Shown piece after piece: positions 62,930 to 64,000 of a stretch of DNA of 64,000 nucleotides. Position 1 is the stretch's first letter. The number at the start of each line of letters is the position of its first letter. Source of the stretch: Candidatus Marinamargulisbacteria bacterium (lineage in GTDB: Bacteria; Margulisbacteria; Marinamargulisbacteria; UBA817). Under the pieces are notes generated by a model, which saw nothing but the letters and a program-made list of their open reading frames with translations, made no database searches and had not been told where the DNA came from. The stretch is taken from the NCBI GenBank assembly GCA_023262965.1, contig JALQXX010000003.1:1-64000 (forward strand). The letters run 5' to 3'. Both the position numbers and the translations under genes were made by a program.

Positions 62930-64000
62930 AAATAGTGGGGGAGGATAGCCCCTTTGTAGCGTTTCGCGTGTCCACAATAATGGACGCGTTTTTGACAATC
63001 TCAGAAATACGATAGTAATGGTGATTGGTGACAATACACACCGCATCATAATTCGACCAAACAAGCGTATCCATGGGAATGGACTGGTAGGATGTATCCC
63101 ATTCCAAACAGGGAATATAATCATCGTTATAAGCCAACAACGCACCCAAATTGGCCAGCTCAGTCATAATGTCGTGGGCCGGCGATTCACGACCGTCATT
63201 GATGTTTGGCTTGTAGGCTACCCCTAGTATCAAAATACGAGATCCATTCAGGGATTTCTTTACCGAATTTAATGCATGGGCAATGCGCTGCACTACATGA
63301 TGGGGCATGCTGGTGTTGATTTGCTCGGCCAATCCAATAAAACGGGCGCTGTAATTTAAGGACTTCATTTTCCACGATAAGTAGCTGGGATCAACGGGAA
63401 TGCAATGCCCCCCCAGTCCCGGTCCGGGGTAAAATGGCATAAACCCAAAGGGCTTTGTAGTCGCTGCATCAATTACTTCCCAGATATCAATCCCAAGCTT
63501 GTGGGCCATTAGGGCCATTTCATTGGCCATAGCAATATTAATTGACCGAAACGTGTTCTCATACAATTTGGTGAGCTCTGCTGTGCGGGCAGACGATACC
63601 GGCACGGTGGTATCAACCGCATGGTGGTAGGTATTGCAGGCCAATTCGGTGCAATGAGGGGTAATGCCACCCACAATTTTGGGGGTGTTTCGGATTGTGT
63701 ACCGGGTGTTGCCCGGGTCCACGCGTTCGGGTGAAAAGGCTAAAAAAATGGTATTGCCAATCACAAATCCTTTTTTTTCAATAATGGGCTGGATGAGTTC
63801 ATCGGTGGTGCCGGGATACGTTGTGCTTTCTAAAATAATCAACTGGCCGTTTCGCAAATGGTCCGCTAATCCGTTAATCGCGGATAGTATAAACCGCATA
63901 TCCGGGTCTTTGGTTTTTTGAAGGGGGGTAGGCACACAGATACTGATAACGTCTACATTCGATAACGCAGCGACATCGGTGGTAACCTGAAAACGGGAGG
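62919..64000 (-). CDS. Nucleotide-sugar dehydrogenase (UDP-glucose/GDP-mannose dehydrogenase family), 5'-partial
   Basis: NAD-dependent enzyme oxidising a UDP- or GDP-sugar to the uronic acid. The frame runs off the right edge: codons up to position 64000 still read VTTDVAALSNVDVISICVP, the normal region just before the CVPTPL motif, so the N-terminal NAD loop lies outside. Seen: ESTTYPGTTDEL, the FSPERVDPGN motif, and the catalytic Cys in GPGLGGHCIPVDP. ESTTYPGT and the sequence as a whole lean to the WbpA-like UDP-N-acetylglucosamine 6-dehydrogenase branch, but the substrate is not certain. Confidence 0.9.
   Translation of the reverse strand, partial: SRFQVTTDVAALSNVDVISICVPTPLQKTKDPDMRFILSAINGLADHLRNGQLIILESTTYPGTTDELIQPIIEKKGFVIGNTIFLAFSPERVDPGNTRYTIRNTPKIVGGITPHCTELACNTYHHAVDTTVPVSSARTAELTKLYENTFRSINIAMANEMALMAHKLGIDIWEVIDAATTKPFGFMPFYPGPGLGGHCIPVDPSYLSWKMKSLNYSARFIGLAEQINTSMPHHVVQRIAHALNSVKKSLNGSRILILGVAYKPNINDGRESPAHDIMTELANLGALLAYNDDYIPCLEWDTSYQSIPMDTLVWSNYDAVCIVTNHHYYRISEIVKNASIIVDTRNATKGLSSPTIFKL

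Overview
The window reads as a chromosomal segment of a free-living, diderm, aerobically respiring bacterium. LpxC implies lipid A. FlgH and FlgI (L and P rings) imply an outer membrane and a peptidoglycan layer. An alternative complex III plus caa3-type oxidase implies oxygen respiration. The gene set does not look proteobacterial. An uncultured phylum such as Margulisbacteria/Marinamargulisbacteria would fit, but that is inference and I cannot confirm it from sequence alone. No rRNA, tRNA, CRISPR array or intact insertion sequence was seen. Several promoters have -35/-10 elements placed so that the start codon falls at or within a few bases of the predicted transcription start, which suggests leaderless mRNAs.

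Layout. 1-7.6 kb (+): a large unknown protein, a small membrane protein, lysC, a polytopic membrane protein, rpsB-tsf, a dGTPase and trxA. 8.0-13.1 kb (-): leuS-accC-nusB-ribE-crcB. 13.2-19.6 kb (+): rpsO-pnp-M16 peptidase, small unknown genes, nrdB and lpxC. 19.6-23.5 kb (-): glyA-pheA-serS-arsR-small gene, with start/stop overlaps throughout. 23.7-25.7 kb (+): trpS and a WecA/TagO-like transferase. 25.8-33.3 kb (+): an Mrp-type cation/proton antiporter operon, followed by a zinc-ribbon/HTH gene. 33.8-47.9 kb (-): one 14-kb respiratory operon running from a membrane pyrophosphatase (hppA) through actABCDEF, a small membrane gene, sco and ctaCDEF to a 55-codon tatA. 48.0-60 kb (+): cyoE and then a flagellar basal-body operon. 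60-64 kb: surface polysaccharide genes (DegT aminotransferase, galE, sugar-phosphate transferase, nucleotide-sugar dehydrogenase).

How it fits together. The respiratory operon encodes a quinol:cytochrome c oxidoreductase, a terminal oxidase and an ion-pumping pyrophosphatase as one unit. CyoE, encoded divergently from hppA, supplies heme O, the heme A precursor. TatA sits in an operon whose ActB carries a twin-arginine signal. The Mrp system next door can exchange the proton gradient for sodium.

The most unusual part is the flagellar locus. Four rod or rod-associated proteins (FlgF/G-like, FlgJ-like, FlgB, FlgC) start with Sec-type signal peptides, whereas canonical rod proteins leave through the flagellar type III exporter. 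The same locus has an orphan FlhB C-domain without NPTH, a FliG-like protein of only 166 residues, and a flgA whose signal peptide is only reached from a non-AUG start. flgB and flgC are separated by a palindromic repeat element: a 42-nt-arm inverted repeat followed by five 45-bp direct repeats, each holding a small hairpin. The surrounding 3 kb uses C-rich codons unlike its neighbours, and the change back falls inside fliF.
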